A stretch of 7,448 nt of DNA from Thermoplasmata archaeon (GTDB lineage Archaea; Thermoplasmatota; Thermoplasmata; Thermoplasmatales; Thermoplasmataceae), in assembly GCA_021816385.1 (NCBI GenBank), contig JAKAYJ010000053.1, forward strand, positions 1 to 7,448, in the 5' to 3' direction. Positions 6,714-7,448 of this stretch are shown here, piece after piece; the first letter of the stretch is position 1; the number at the start of each line of letters is the position of its first letter. A program made the position numbers and the translations under genes. The notes beneath the pieces are model-generated. The model worked only from the letters and a program-made list of their open reading frames with translations, was not told the DNA's origin and did no database searches.

Positions 6714-7415
6714 ATGATCATAACCATAAATTTACATGGAAACATCGGAGAAAATACCTTTGCTACATTAAAACCACAGCTAGAAGCTTCTCTTAGAAAT
6801 AAAAAAATAAAAGGAGTGATACTCGACATAAACTCTGGGGGTGGGAGTGCAAGTGCATCTGAACTCATTTACGAAGCTGTTAGCCATTTTAATGAAAGTA
6901 AGCCTGTCTTTTCAATGGTTACGGGGACCGCGGGCTCAGGAGCATACATGATTGCATGCGCAACACGAAAGATATACTCTATTCACACCGGATTGGTTGG
7001 ATCCGTGGGAGTGATATCAATGTCACCGGACGTGAGCGAACTCCTTGGCAAAATAGGTGTGAAGGTAAATGTGCTCAGCATGGGGAAGGAGAAAGCATCA
7101 ATGAACCCGTTTCAGAAATCTACTGAAGAAGATCTACTAAGACAGAATGCAATTTTATCAGAGATATATGATTTCTTCCTGGAAATAGTAAAAGAGAGGA
7201 GGCACCTCACAGACGAACAAATAGTTGAGGTTGGCAACAGCGGAATTTACGCTGCAAAAGAAGCGGAGAAATTGAATCTCATAGATCGTGTAGACAGCTA
7301 CAGGAAGATCATCGAGTCTATTAAAAATGATATGGGAGAAACGTCTGATCCGGTAACCATGAGGAGAAAGTTACCATTTTTACTCAGATTTGCCATGAAG
7401 TTTCTGGGTCAATAG
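6714..7415 (+). CDS. S49 family peptidase (SppA-like), catalytic domain only
   Basis: A 233-residue ClpP/crotonase-fold peptidase of the signal peptide peptidase A family, which cleaves remnant signal peptides and other peptides in or near membranes. Family features are VILDINSGGGSASAS (35-49), the nucleophile region GTAGSGAYMIACA (71-83) with Ser75, and LVGSVGVI (94-101). Lys127 in GKEKASMNP (124-132) is the likely general base; it lies 52 residues after the serine, the same spacing as Ser147/Lys199 of Bacillus subtilis SppA. The usual N-terminal membrane anchor is absent, and an in-frame TAG at 6690-6692 with no start codon between it and the ATG rules out an extension. The C-terminus (216-233, MRRKLPFLLRFAMKFLGQ) is basic and hydrophobic, perhaps an amphipathic membrane-binding helix. 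Its substrate is unknown. Confidence 0.88.
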   Translation: MIITINLHGNIGENTFATLKPQLEASLRNKKIKGVILDINSGGGSASASELIYEAVSHFNESKPVFSMVTGTAGSGAYMIACATRKIYSIHTGLVGSVGVISMSPDVSELLGKIGVKVNVLSMGKEKASMNPFQKSTEEDLLRQNAILSEIYDFFLEIVKERRHLTDEQIVEVGNSGIYAAKEAEKLNLIDRVDSYRKIIESIKNDMGETSDPVTMRRKLPFLLRFAMKFLGQ

Positions 7416-7448
7416 GAAATCATGAAAAGTGAATGAAAAAGGGAAAAA

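Noticed and set aside
7422..7448. ATG codons at 7422 and 7433 as the start of a next gene
   Set aside because: The first frame stops after four codons, and the second has only five codons before the window ends, with no well-spaced ribosome binding site.

Overview
The window looks like chromosomal DNA of an archaeon, most likely a member of the Thermoplasmatales or a close relative (Ferroplasma, Cuniculiplasma, Acidiplasma or Thermoplasma type). The elongation factors and uS10 are clearly archaeal. The DNA is visibly AT-rich, and arginine is encoded almost only by AGA/AGG. Genes start either behind a GGTG-type ribosome binding site or, apparently, leaderless just downstream of a TATA-like box. 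The genus is an inference, since no search could be run.

Layout. From 1 to 3376, on the plus strand, lies a translation block: the C-terminal two thirds of EF-1A (cut by the window edge), ribosomal protein uS10, and complete EF-2. After a short AT-rich gap with a TATA-like element comes a plus-strand PLP-dependent enzyme of the threonine synthase family (3417-4436). Its stop codon overlaps the stop of a minus-strand gene at a CTAG. The minus-strand cluster, in order of transcription, is a sulfide:quinone-oxidoreductase-like protein (6508-5363), a DUF1641 protein (5352-4879) and an OsmC-family protein (4882-4433). A divergent 205-base spacer (6509-6713) separates it from a plus-strand S49 (SppA-like) peptidase (6714-7415). 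The last 33 bases hold no supportable gene.

How the genes work together. EF-1A, uS10 and EF-2 serve translation elongation and are probably co-transcribed. The minus-strand trio is tightly packed: the ribosome binding site of the DUF1641 gene overlaps the SQR-like stop codon, and the DUF1641 and OsmC genes overlap by ATGA. They are therefore probably made together, and the families suggest a sulfur, thiol or peroxide redox theme.

The most notable point is that the SQR-like protein has lost most hallmarks of the family. Only the first glycine of GxGxxG remains, there is no acidic residue at the end of the second strand, no C-terminal GD motif, and only one cysteine in 381 residues. It may be a non-catalytic or repurposed member of the fold working with DUF1641 and OsmC. 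I saw no mobile element, CRISPR array, RNA gene or large repeat.
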